This document shows positions 26,353-33,139 of a DNA stretch of 33,219 nt, one piece after another; within the stretch, counting starts at the first letter, position 1, and each line of letters starts with the position of its first letter. Origin of the DNA: Candidatus Melainabacteria bacterium (GTDB lineage: Bacteria > Cyanobacteriota > Vampirovibrionia > Obscuribacterales > Obscuribacteraceae); the NCBI GenBank assembly GCA_020853845.1, contig JADYYD010000307.1:1-33219 (forward strand), given 5' to 3'. Position numbers and translations under genes: made by a program. A model generated the notes under the pieces. That model had not been told where the DNA came from. It made no database searches and saw nothing but the letters and a program-made list of their open reading frames with translations.

Positions 26353-26586
26353 ATGAACAGCAATAAAGAACGGTTTCCACTCAATGACCCAGCCTACGAT
26401 TTGATTTCGATCATGCACCACAAATCAAAGGCGCTGGCTGCGTACGAAAGCTACCTGGCTGACGTTCAGGCTGACACGCATTTGACGCAAATTCTTGTGG
26501 AAATCAAGCACGACGAACAAAGGCACCTGGAAAAGCTGAAGGCTCATCTGGGGCGGCTTCTTGTTGATTGCAAATCTGAAGAGTAA
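26353..26586 (+). CDS. Small ferritin-like half-domain protein
   Basis: ATG 26353 has GAGGA 9 nt upstream; a TTG at 26347 is too close to it. The 77-residue product is two helices. The second carries LVEIKHDEQRHLEKLKAHL, with Glu50 and His53 in the E-x-x-H arrangement typical of ferritin-like and rubrerythrin-type diiron sites, and a further Glu55 and His58. The first helix (MHHKSKALAAYESYLADV) offers His and Glu residues as well. A full ferritin-like site needs four helices, so this would have to dimerise to make one. It begins a plus-strand run with a hemerythrin, a hemerythrin-like protein and a zinc ribbon. Metal binding is inference from motif and context. Confidence 0.7.
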   Translation: MNSNKERFPLNDPAYDLISIMHHKSKALAAYESYLADVQADTHLTQILVEIKHDEQRHLEKLKAHLGRLLVDCKSEE

Positions 26587-26629
26587 AAGAGTAATTTAGT
26601 CTAAAGTGCTCGGACTGGAGGAGAAAAAA

Positions 26630-27109
26630 ATGTCTAACAACAAAGTGGTATCAGCTTGCGAAGTGATTCGAAACGATCACGACGGTATCAAAAAACTTCT
26701 TAAGAAGTATGATACTGCCGGCGATGCCAAAGAAAAGGAAGGTATTGTGCAAGAACTCGCTGCTCAACTGGCCGAGCATTCCAGAGTTGACGAAACGCTC
26801 ATCTTTCCAGCCGCTGCACAGATGGCGGAAGACGAAAAGCTGGTCGAGTCTTTGAAGGACAGCGACAACAGCGTCAAAATGCATTTAGCAGAGGTCCAGC
26901 GACTGTACGCCGACATCGACAAGGAAGAATTCGAGACGAAGATGAAAGGACTTCGCGAAGCGATTTGTGCGCTCATCGAGAAGGAAGAGAAAAATCTCGT
27001 CCCCTGCTTTGAAAATTCGGAATATGATCTCGACGCTCTCTGCAAGGAAGTAGTGAAGTTGCGCGCCGGCGAGTCCATCGAGCCGGTAAAACTCAGAAAG
27101 AAAGCGTAG
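26630..27109 (+). CDS. Hemerythrin HHE-domain protein
   Basis: ATG 26630 follows GGAGGAG with a 6-nt spacer, a strong site; the open frame upstream is ignored. The 159-residue helical product fits the hemerythrin HHE cation-binding family, which binds a diiron centre for O2 or NO sensing, storage or repair. Visible ligands are His17 (VIRNDHDGIKKLL), His50 and Glu55 (LAEHSRVDETLIFP) and His85 (KMHLAEVQRLY). In the last helix the usual His of 'H...EE..lfP' is replaced by Leu115 (ALIEKEEKNLVP), while the Glu pair remains. The metal site is therefore incomplete by the usual rule. A strong terminator follows. Neighbours are ferritin-like and hemerythrin-like proteins. Confidence 0.88.
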   Translation: MSNNKVVSACEVIRNDHDGIKKLLKKYDTAGDAKEKEGIVQELAAQLAEHSRVDETLIFPAAAQMAEDEKLVESLKDSDNSVKMHLAEVQRLYADIDKEEFETKMKGLREAICALIEKEEKNLVPCFENSEYDLDALCKEVVKLRAGESIEPVKLRKKA

Positions 27110-27152
27110 CCGCACATACGCATTGACGACACAAATACTTAACCGCCTAACG

Positions 27153-27186
27153 CGGGGGCTGCCGACAAGGCGCCCCCGTTTTCTTT
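27153..27186 (+). terminator. Intrinsic terminator after the hemerythrin gene
   Basis: CGGGGGC (27153-27159) pairs with GCCCCCG (27172-27178). After a single bulged T, GCC and GGC add three more pairs with a GACAA loop. TTTTCTTT follows. This is a strong intrinsic terminator. Confidence 0.85.
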
Positions 27187-27295
27187 CGCACCTGTGGCTG
27201 ATTCACAGAACACCTGCAAGCATCCCGCGGGCAATTGGAACCTTGGCGGAGGTTTGGCGTCTCCCCTGTGGTCATTACAAAGGGGAAACTTAAAC

Positions 27296-27727
27296 ATGGA
27301 CGTATTTGAATTCCTCCTCACTAACGAGGCTCACTTAGCTCACAGACTATCTGAGACCGCAGCCCACTATTCTGAGTGGACTCAAGACCGCGTCTTTGAG
27401 GAAACGAAGCGTATCTTGGATGGCTTGCAGAGCAATTTCACCAAGGAAAATGCACTGATCAGCACCATTAACGCGGAAGGAATAGACGATCTCATCAATG
27501 AAGCACAAAAGCATCGCGATGAATTGAGAGCAGACGCCGAGAATCTTTGCATGATTCACGTCGACGAGCCAGGCTTCGAGCAAGGTTTGGAAACACTCGC
27601 TTACAAGTTTGAACGTCACAAAGAATTTTGCGAAAAGACCCTCTTTCCTCGCTTGAAAGAGAGTGCAACCCCCGAAGAATTGGAGAGTGTTGCAAATCAG
27701 CTCGACGCAGTCGTTCTTGACGGTTAA
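27296..27727 (+). CDS. Hemerythrin-like helical protein
   Basis: ATG 27296 follows AAAGGGG with about 9 nt spacing; the longer frame from 27194 runs through the region behind the terminator and is rejected. The 143-residue product is all-helical. It has N-terminal histidines at 13, 16 and 24 (NEAHLAHRLSETAAHYSE) and the C-terminal signature YKFERHKEFCEKTLFPRL, with His108 and Glu113 in the order of the last HHE motif. The second-helix histidine expected near FTKENALIS is absent. I call it hemerythrin-like rather than a certain HHE protein. The zinc-ribbon gene follows 17 bp later and is probably co-transcribed. Confidence 0.7.
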   Translation: MDVFEFLLTNEAHLAHRLSETAAHYSEWTQDRVFEETKRILDGLQSNFTKENALISTINAEGIDDLINEAQKHRDELRADAENLCMIHVDEPGFEQGLETLAYKFERHKEFCEKTLFPRLKESATPEELESVANQLDAVVLDG

Positions 27728-27744
27728 TCATAAGGGGCAAAACT

Positions 27745-27948
27745 ATGAAGGCAAAAATGGAGAATAAACCTGCCGAGGCAGGGAAGTATTTGTGCAATGT
27801 CTGCAGCACCAAATTCCGCTATGAAAGCGGAACTTTGACCTGCCCGAAATGCGGCACACTGACTCCAGAAAACATGGTGCGCATCGATGTTCGCAATGAT
27901 CCGGACGAAGAAAAAATGTACACCGAAGACGATTTCATCGGCGGCTGA
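27745..27948 (+). CDS. Small zinc-ribbon/rubredoxin-like protein
   Basis: The 67-residue product has one metal knuckle pair: CNVC (Cys17, Cys20) and CPKC (Cys33, Cys36), a C-x2-C-x12-C-x2-C pattern that could bind Zn or, rubredoxin-like, Fe. The aspartate- and glutamate-rich tail (NDPDEEKMYTEDDF) is unstructured. AAGGGG lies 6 nt before the ATG. The gene follows the hemerythrin-like gene closely and ends at a long terminator hairpin. A redox partner for the neighbouring iron proteins is possible but only inferred. Confidence 0.8.
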   Translation: MKAKMENKPAEAGKYLCNVCSTKFRYESGTLTCPKCGTLTPENMVRIDVRNDPDEEKMYTEDDFIGG

Positions 27949-27973
27949 GCACCAACCGGCTGAAGATGAACAA

Positions 27974-28005
27974 CAGAAGGCAGCGCAGAGATGCGCTGCT
28001 TTCTG
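27974..28005 (+). terminator. Intrinsic terminator of the zinc-ribbon operon
   Basis: CAGAAGGCAGCGCA (27974-27987) and TGCGCTGCTTTCTG (27992-28005) form a 14-bp stem with one G-T pair and a GAGA tetraloop. The T-rich part is partly inside the stem, followed by CTTTG, so it may act in both directions. Confidence 0.7.
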
Positions 28006-28025
28006 CTTTGCGAAGAATCTTGCGC

Positions 28026-28067
28026 ACAACATCGCTTGAACGTACAAACAACATCGCTTGAGCGTAC
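28026..28067 (+). repeat. Two-copy 20-bp direct repeat
   Basis: ACAACATCGCTTGAACGTAC at 28026-28045 recurs at 28048-28067 with one change (TTGAGC for TTGAAC), a period of 22 bp. It lies in the gap between the zinc-ribbon terminator and the 3' end of the DUF2383 gene. Two copies only, so not a CRISPR. It could be a local duplication or a paired protein-binding site. Confidence 0.6.
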
Positions 28068-28178
28068 GCACTAAAAAGGAACGGCAACCTTTCGGTCACC
28101 GCTCCAAACCATTTGCATCGACTGTCTACCAGTGGCATCGTCTGTCTGCAAGCTCCGTCGCAGACAAGCCAGCAAGAG

Positions 28179-28652
28179 TTATATCTCTTTGCCTTCTACC
28201 GGTGTTGCCGGCCATGCGCCGTCAGTTTCTTGACTAAGCAATTTGCTGATGATGCTGCGAACATGTTGTTGCTCAGGGAAGAGTTCGTTCTTCACAAGGT
28301 CGCGGTGCTCGCCGTGCATTTTCACCAGGCGCCACTCATAATCACTCATGAGAGCGTCTTCTTCTTGTTCTAGAGCAGCAACAGTTGCGTCGTCTCCAAA
28401 GACCGAAGCACCGCCGGACAAAACTTTCGCCCAACTGCCCCAGATTCCGGAATCGGATTCAGGCGTGCCACCATATTTTCTGATAGCGCCCTGCAGCCTT
28501 TCAACTTTCGATTCGTGCGAGGCAAGGCAATCACTCAAAATACTGGCGATTTCCTTGTTCTCAACCTTGTCCAGCGCCTGGCTGTAGGTTTCAACGGCCG
28601 ATAGCTCGCCTTTCAACAAGGCATTTAAGTCTTCAACAGCTTCTGAATTCAT
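28179..28652 (-). CDS. DUF2383 ferritin-like four-helix protein
   Basis: The 157-residue product opens with AVEDLNALLKGELSAVETYSQALD and continues ILSDCLASHESKVERLQGAI, then LEQEEDALMSDYEWRL and LFPEQQHVRSIISKLL. This is the four-helix pattern of the DUF2383 family (PA2169-like), with Glu and His residues at positions that could bind metal in a ferritin-like fold. The Gly/Ser/Trp loop (SGIWGSWAKVLSGG) sits between helices two and three. AGGAG lies 7 nt before the ATG. It follows the coiled-coil gene at 28710 on the same strand, but a strong hairpin separates them. Known members are stress-associated; the exact role is unknown. Confidence 0.85.
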   Translation of the reverse strand: MNSEAVEDLNALLKGELSAVETYSQALDKVENKEIASILSDCLASHESKVERLQGAIRKYGGTPESDSGIWGSWAKVLSGGASVFGDDATVAALEQEEDALMSDYEWRLVKMHGEHRDLVKNELFPEQQHVRSIISKLLSQETDGAWPATPVEGKEI

Positions 28653-28671
28653 ACCTTAACTCCTGTCCATA

Positions 28672-28699
28672 AGGGAGGGTGAACGTTTCCACCCTCCCT
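28672..28699 (-). terminator. Strong hairpin between two stress genes
   Basis: AGGGAGGGTG and CACCCTCCCT form a perfect 10-bp stem with an 8-nt loop in the gap between the coiled-coil gene (28710-29036) and the DUF2383 gene (28179-28652). Read on the minus strand only TTA follows, not a T-run, so it may be a weak terminator, a processing or stabilising hairpin, or an attenuating element in the DUF2383 leader. Confidence 0.55.
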
Positions 28700-28709
28700 G
28701 GTGTTTTCC

Positions 28710-29036
28710 TTAGCTAGCCAGTTTATCCTTCGCTCTCGAAGAAGCTTCGCGGATGTCATCGAAAGCTTGCTGCAGGTCGGCGATCGACTTCTCGATACCA
28801 CCCTTCAATTCAGCCCAAGCTTCCGGCGCACTGGCTTTCAATTCATCAAAACGCTTCATTGCAGCTTGACGCTTTTCATTGAGTTCGTCGAGTTTGCACT
28901 TCGCGTCTTCCTTCATTTCTGCTGACTTCGCTGCGAATTCATCAATTTTGGCTCCAAGCTTTGCAAGCTTTTCTTCCATAGTGCACTCGCTGTTTCCTTC
29001 GCAGGCGAGTTCGTTTTTCTTTTCTTCGTTAGACAT
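28710..29036 (-). CDS. Small charged coiled-coil protein
   Basis: The 108-residue product is almost wholly helical and highly charged, with heptad-like spacing (MEEKLAKLGAKIDEFAAKSAEMKEDAKCKLDELNEKRQAAMKRFDEL). Two Cys near the N-terminus (ACEGNSEC) and one in the middle are noted. It has no signal peptide. AGGAG lies 11 nt before the ATG, with a second AGG closer. This type of small coiled-coil protein is often found beside Usp and DUF2383-type stress genes, but I cannot assign a function. Confidence 0.75.
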   Translation of the reverse strand: MSNEEKKNELACEGNSECTMEEKLAKLGAKIDEFAAKSAEMKEDAKCKLDELNEKRQAAMKRFDELKASAPEAWAELKGGIEKSIADLQQAFDDIREASSRAKDKLAS

Positions 29037-29278
29037 ACCTCTATCTCCTAAAATCCGATTTTTCGGTCAAATCCGTTGCCTGGCGAACATTCGCTCATAA
29101 GCCTGTGTGGGGGACGGCGGCAAGGTGCGAGAGTTCCATTAGGCAATCTGTAAAGTTCATCATTTGGCTGAAACGCCTTGCCTGTTGGCGTTTTCACATA
29201 AACTCGAATTCAATTTGGGAACCATTGGAACGCGAGAGGGTCATTCCATCAGCGACCGGACAAGCAAAAGGAACCATC

Positions 29279-30280
29279 ATGTACTACAAAGTATTTCTTA
29301 CATTTATAACGGCGGCGCTTTTAAGCGCACCCGTGCAGCAGGCTCAAGCAGCCGAGCCGGCTAATTCGGCTCCGGTGGTGGCCCAGGCTGATGCTGCATC
29401 TCCCAGCGCTCAAGAAGCCAAGGAAACGGCTAAGGTAGAAGCCAATCAGGCTAAAGAAGAAGCCAAACAAGCTAAGCAAGAGGCCAAGGAAGCAAAAAAA
29501 GAAGCTAAGCAGGCCAAAGAGTCAGTAAAAACTCCGGGCGGAGTTAATAAGGCTGAACAAGAGCGTTTGGACACAGCGACCATTAACGCTTCTAATCAGA
29601 TAAATGGTCAGAAAATCGACCCGAAAGTGATGAAGAAGGAAAAGAAAGGTTTCAAACTTCAACATCTCAACCCTATGCACTGGCTCTTGAAGCCGGTTAC
29701 GGATACTCAGAAAACCGTAATTGAGTTGCAAAAACAAATCGTGAGATTGGAAGCACCAATTGCGAATCTTCAGAAACCGATGGTCGGACTGCGCTCTGAC
29801 ATGGTTCAAGTAGACGAGCGTATGGGCGCTGTCAATGATCAGTTGAAGACCATGCATGGCGACATTACGAACATCAATACCGGCATGGGATCAGTTGATA
29901 GACGTATCGCTCACATGGAGCGCCAATTAGGGCAAATGTACGAGCCTATCGTAGAGCTGAAAAACCCTGTAATCGCGCTGAAGGATCCGGTTAAGGGAGT
30001 TGGCGATCAATTGACCACTCTGAAAGCCGATTTGAAAGAGTTGAAAAACGTAGTCAGCTTCACGACCACCGCAATTCTCGGTGCCGTCGTGCTGGTTGGT
30101 GTTTTGATCGTTGTCGGAACGCCAATTGCGGCGTTGTTCGCATGGCGCCACCGTCGTTGGATCATGCAGAAATTCGGCAGAGAAGATGTGTCAGGCAAAG
30201 CCGAACCCACATCGGAAACACCGGAAGACGAAGAAAAAGCACGTCAATCGAAAGAAAACCAATCAAAGAGGGCCGCGTAA
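29279..30280 (+). CDS. Secreted, membrane-anchored coiled-coil protein with EAK repeats
   Basis: ATG 29279 has AAGGA 8 nt upstream; the frame's upstream 58 codons have no ribosome-binding site. The 333-residue product has a signal peptide (MYYKVFLTFITAALLSAPVQQAQA). A low-complexity Ala/Glu/Lys segment follows at about 40-80 (KEEAKQAKQEAKEAKKEAKQ). Then comes a helical region built of short 'Q..I..L..PI..L..PM..L' repeats (QIVRLEAPIANLQKPMVGLR, MYEPIVELKNPVIALKDPV). A single transmembrane helix near 280-300 (TAILGAVVLVGVLIVVGTPIAALF) is followed by a basic cytoplasmic end (WRHRRWIMQKFG). This suggests a periplasmic coiled-coil stalk anchored at the C-terminus. No known family. A terminator follows. 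Confidence 0.8.
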   Translation: MYYKVFLTFITAALLSAPVQQAQAAEPANSAPVVAQADAASPSAQEAKETAKVEANQAKEEAKQAKQEAKEAKKEAKQAKESVKTPGGVNKAEQERLDTATINASNQINGQKIDPKVMKKEKKGFKLQHLNPMHWLLKPVTDTQKTVIELQKQIVRLEAPIANLQKPMVGLRSDMVQVDERMGAVNDQLKTMHGDITNINTGMGSVDRRIAHMERQLGQMYEPIVELKNPVIALKDPVKGVGDQLTTLKADLKELKNVVSFTTTAILGAVVLVGVLIVVGTPIAALFAWRHRRWIMQKFGREDVSGKAEPTSETPEDEEKARQSKENQSKRAA

Positions 30281-30330
30281 GACGGAGAGGCTGCGTAAAA
30301 TAGAATAACGCCACCCAAACGTGCAACTAT

Positions 30331-30374
30331 GAAAACGATGTTTTGTCCACGCGACGAAGCATCGTTTTCTTTTG
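30331..30374 (+). terminator. Intrinsic terminator after the coiled-coil gene
   Basis: GAAAACGATG (30331-30340) pairs perfectly with CATCGTTTTC (30360-30369) over 10 bp with a 19-nt loop that can itself pair GTC with GAC. TTTT and a second TTTT flank the closing C. It can work in both directions between the convergent genes. Confidence 0.7.
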
Positions 30375-30407
30375 TCTGTCTTCAAGAATATTGTTGACTC
30401 CTGCTGT

Positions 30408-30875
30408 CTATCTCCACGCACCGCGCCATTCCATCAACACGTCCGGCTCCTTCTCTTCATTTTCAGAACCGTCGGACTCTTTGATGACGATGAAACCATG
30501 CTTCTTGTAGAACTCAATTGCACGCGTGTTCTTTTGAAACGCCCAGAGATGCAATATTGACGCGTTCTGAAGTGCAAGTTTCAAAAGTTTGGAACCGTAT
30601 CCTTTGCCTAACTCTTTTGGATGCAAATAAAGATGGTGCACCCAATTTTTATCGTATGCCACGAAACCAAGCAAGCGCTCGCTTTCCTCAAGCAAATAAA
30701 CATCTTGTTCCCCGAATACAACAACGCTGAAAAATGCAACATCTTCCTCGGGAGTGTGCAATTTCGGCAAGTAAGGAAGTTCGGACTCGCGCGATAATTT
30801 GAAGAGCTTCGCGACTTCCGGCATATCGGCTTTGGTGGCAGCGCGAAATTGAATATCTGGATTATCTGTTTGCAT
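30408..30875 (-). CDS. GNAT-family N-acetyltransferase
   Basis: ATG 30875 has GGGAG 7 nt upstream and overlaps the end of the preceding gene by 14 nt; the longer frame to 30962 is rejected. The 155-residue product opens with IQFRAATKADMPEVAKLF, the usual N-terminal strand and helix of GNAT proteins. It has the acetyl-CoA pyrophosphate-binding motif A, LYLHPKELGKGYGSKLLKLA, and the C-terminal motif WAFQKNTRAIEFYKKHGFIVI. The acceptor is unknown. It is the second gene of a two-gene unit after the hypothetical at 30862. Confidence 0.92.
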   Translation of the reverse strand: MQTDNPDIQFRAATKADMPEVAKLFKLSRESELPYLPKLHTPEEDVAFFSVVVFGEQDVYLLEESERLLGFVAYDKNWVHHLYLHPKELGKGYGSKLLKLALQNASILHLWAFQKNTRAIEFYKKHGFIVIKESDGSENEEKEPDVLMEWRGAWR

Positions 30876-31344
30876 TCTTGCGCTCCCACGCTTGCGCAAC
30901 GCTGGCGAGAAACACCCACACATCGCCTCGTTCGTAGGTTTCCAATTTGCTGGCGCCACCATCCAATTGAAATGGCACCGAAAAATAGACTTCTTGTTTC
31001 TCTAAAAAACCTTTGAGATTCCGCAGCTTTTCTATATCATCGGCGCGCAAAAATTCATTCCGCGATGTGACATCACTTAAATGTATCGCTTCGAAGTCCT
31101 TAATTGATTTGGCGGCACCAAAGTTCACCAACGTCGAGGTCAGGGGGTTGAGAACACCGAAGTTTGAATTCTTTGAATCGCAAAGAAACACCAAACCAAA
31201 GCTGGTAAATCCTACAACCTCAGTGAAAGGTGCCACCACGTCGCTCCATTCCGACATCCATTCGACAACGAGCAGTCCTGAGTCGAAGAGTACATATAGA
31301 GATGACTCCTCGCGCTCTTTTTTTCTGTTGAACCAGATTGCCAC
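30862..31344 (-). CDS. Hypothetical 160-residue protein
   Basis: Starts at GTG 31344 with an AGG about 10 nt upstream. The soluble product has an N-terminal beta region (SSLYVLFDSGLLVVEWMSEW, FTEVVGFTSFGLVFLCDSKN) and NFGVLNPLTSTLVNFG, followed by helices. The C-terminal YERGDVWVFLASVAQAWE reminds me of the end of DUF1851/Tdi1-like domains, where a GAD-like fold reports on 'wgd...v'. That likeness is weak and I would not name the family. It overlaps the GNAT gene by 14 nt, so the two are probably made together. Confidence 0.6.
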   Translation of the reverse strand: MAIWFNRKKEREESSLYVLFDSGLLVVEWMSEWSDVVAPFTEVVGFTSFGLVFLCDSKNSNFGVLNPLTSTLVNFGAAKSIKDFEAIHLSDVTSRNEFLRADDIEKLRNLKGFLEKQEVYFSVPFQLDGGASKLETYERGDVWVFLASVAQAWERKNANR

Positions 31345-31605
31345 TTTGCTTCAACCTACTACATCGGTGGACAGGAAATCGACAAGTTTAACTCTGATGA
31401 CCTTGGCTGAAGACCGCAAGGGCACAGCTTTCCAATATTCACAAATGTACATTAAGTTAATACGAGCTTCGGTTGGATAATAACGTGACAAGCATCGCGA
31501 CAAAATCCATAATAAAACTCGATTCCTGGCGTCCTGCAGAAATATATACGCTGCCAAAAAGGGCGCTGGACAATCATTTGATTTCGATTTTGAGAGGATA
31601 TTAGT

Positions 31606-31971
31606 ATGGCAAAAGCACCAACGACAACCACCAAGGCCGCGAAAGAAAAGGCAGCGCCGGCGACCTCAGCGAAATCGAAAACATCCACTATAAACCCGGC
31701 TCCGAAACCGGCAACAGTAGAAAGCAAAGAAACAAAAGTGTCCAAAGAAACTGCTGTGACTAAAGAAACTGCTGCATCTAAAGAAGCTGCATCTAAAGAA
31801 ACCAGCGCGCCAAAAGCGACGACCAAGCAAGTCGCTAAAGCATCGGAAGTTTCCGGTGAGCTGATTTCAGTTCGCGCATTCGAATTGTTTGCATCGCGCG
31901 GATACGTTCATGGATTTGACCGCGAAGATTGGATTGAAGCGGAAAGACAACTCAAGGCCGAATTGAACTAG
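31606..31971 (+). CDS. Low-complexity protein with C-terminal DUF2934 domain
   Basis: The 121-residue product is Lys/Thr/Ala-rich for about 80 residues (TKAAKEKAAPATSAKSKTS; repeated SKETA, TKETA, SKEAA units), probably disordered and nucleic-acid- or surface-binding by charge. The final part, ISVRAFELFASRGYVHGFDREDWIEAERQL, is a good match to the DUF2934 domain, a short helical hairpin of unknown function. GAGAGG lies about 9 nt before the ATG. No neighbour on the same strand. The 261-bp gap before it shows nothing else that I can support. Confidence 0.8.
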   Translation: MAKAPTTTTKAAKEKAAPATSAKSKTSTINPAPKPATVESKETKVSKETAVTKETAASKEAASKETSAPKATTKQVAKASEVSGELISVRAFELFASRGYVHGFDREDWIEAERQLKAELN

Positions 31972-32006
31972 TTAACTGTCGCGTTAATTAAGGCGCGCTT
32001 GACCAG

Positions 32007-33137
32007 TTATTTGAGTTGCTCGCGGAAGCGCGAAGAACTCAGCCAAAGCAGAACAACTGCGAATACCGCAAGCGCGAGCACATCACGCCAGATGGCGTCG
32101 AAGCCTGCTCCTTTAAGCAGGATCGCTCTGACGGCGCTGCAATAGTAGCGAAGCGGATCGAGCAGGGAAAGCCACTGAAATACTGGTGGCATACTTTCGA
32201 GCGGAGAAATTGCGCCGGACAGTTGGATGACTGGAAGGTTGATGAAAAACGACGTCAGAAGAGTTTGCCTCTGGTTCTCACTGATTGCGGCAAGAAATAT
32301 GCCTATCGAGATTCCGACGATGATGTAGAGCAGGGAGACAGAAAAGAAGACGAGAAGATTTCCTCTAAATGGAACGTGAAAGAGGAAAGTGCTCAAAAAC
32401 AGACTGACGGAAACATTTATGAGCAAAAGCAGTGATAGCGGGATGACTTTCGCAGTCAGAATTTGAAACGAACTGACAGGCGTCATCAACAATTGTTCGA
32501 GCGTGCCCGAGTCTTTCTCGCGAACGACAGCCGCACTGGAAACCAGTGTGCTTACGAGATTGAGGACCAGTGCGATAACACCAGGGACGAAAAACCAATT
32601 GCTCACAAGCCCCTGGTTGTAGACAAAACTGACTTGTGGTGCCGTGCGCTGAATCGGGAGTTGAGATCCGGTGCGTATCAAACGGTCGAAGCTCATGACT
32701 ATCTGGTTGATATACGCATTCGCAATACCTGCGGTGTTCGCGTCGACGCCATCCAAGAGAACCTGGATCTCGGTTACCTTGTTGGATTTGAAATTGCGCT
32801 CGAGCTCAGGCGGTATCACGATGCCGACATCAAGTTTTCCACCTCTCACCTTCTCGCCCAGGACCTCCTCGCTGTCACCTGAATCGCGCCGGTCAAAAAC
32901 TTCGTTCTCTACAAGCGCTGATACAAAACCTCTGCTGGTAGGCGATTGCGAATAGTCGATGATGCCGAGGCGCAAGTGATTGACATCGGGGCTGAGTGAG
33001 TAGCCGTAAATACAAAGCTGAATCAACGGAAGCATGAAGAGGATAGAAATCAGCTGCCTATCGCGCAATATCTGGCGCATCTCTTTGCGCGTCAGCGCTC
33101 CCAGCCGTGTGGTTTTTACCAGTGGTCCAATCGGCAT
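32007..33137 (-). CDS. ABC-2 type transporter permease (YbhS/YbhR/YhhJ-like)
   Basis: ATG 33137 is chosen because it lies 2 nt after the stop of the upstream permease; the frame opens further up at 33203 but that would overlap it. The 376-residue product starts with LGALTRKEMRQILRDRQLI and a first transmembrane helix. A long extracytoplasmic domain follows (HLRLGIIDYSQSPTSRGFV, GGKLDVGIVIPPELERNF, DANTAGIANAYINQI), then five C-terminal helices. SGTLEQLLMTPVSSFQIL and SGAISPLESMPPVFQWLSLLDPLRYY are typical of ABC-2/DrrB-type permeases with the large loop. Such systems export drugs, lipids or polysaccharides with an ATPase partner. The ATPase is not in the window and is probably upstream of the next gene. 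Confidence 0.93.
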   Translation of the reverse strand: MPIGPLVKTTRLGALTRKEMRQILRDRQLISILFMLPLIQLCIYGYSLSPDVNHLRLGIIDYSQSPTSRGFVSALVENEVFDRRDSGDSEEVLGEKVRGGKLDVGIVIPPELERNFKSNKVTEIQVLLDGVDANTAGIANAYINQIVMSFDRLIRTGSQLPIQRTAPQVSFVYNQGLVSNWFFVPGVIALVLNLVSTLVSSAAVVREKDSGTLEQLLMTPVSSFQILTAKVIPLSLLLLINVSVSLFLSTFLFHVPFRGNLLVFFSVSLLYIIVGISIGIFLAAISENQRQTLLTSFFINLPVIQLSGAISPLESMPPVFQWLSLLDPLRYYCSAVRAILLKGAGFDAIWRDVLALAVFAVVLLWLSSSRFREQLK

Positions 33138-33139
33138 AA

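Noticed and set aside
28026-28067. CRISPR-like repeat
   Set aside because: Only two units with a 2-bp gap; no spacers and no cas genes.
31351-31557. 68-codon minus-strand frame before the DUF2934 gene
   Set aside because: No ribosome-binding site and no recognisable features; its C-terminal part simply extends toward the next minus-strand gene. Left uncalled.
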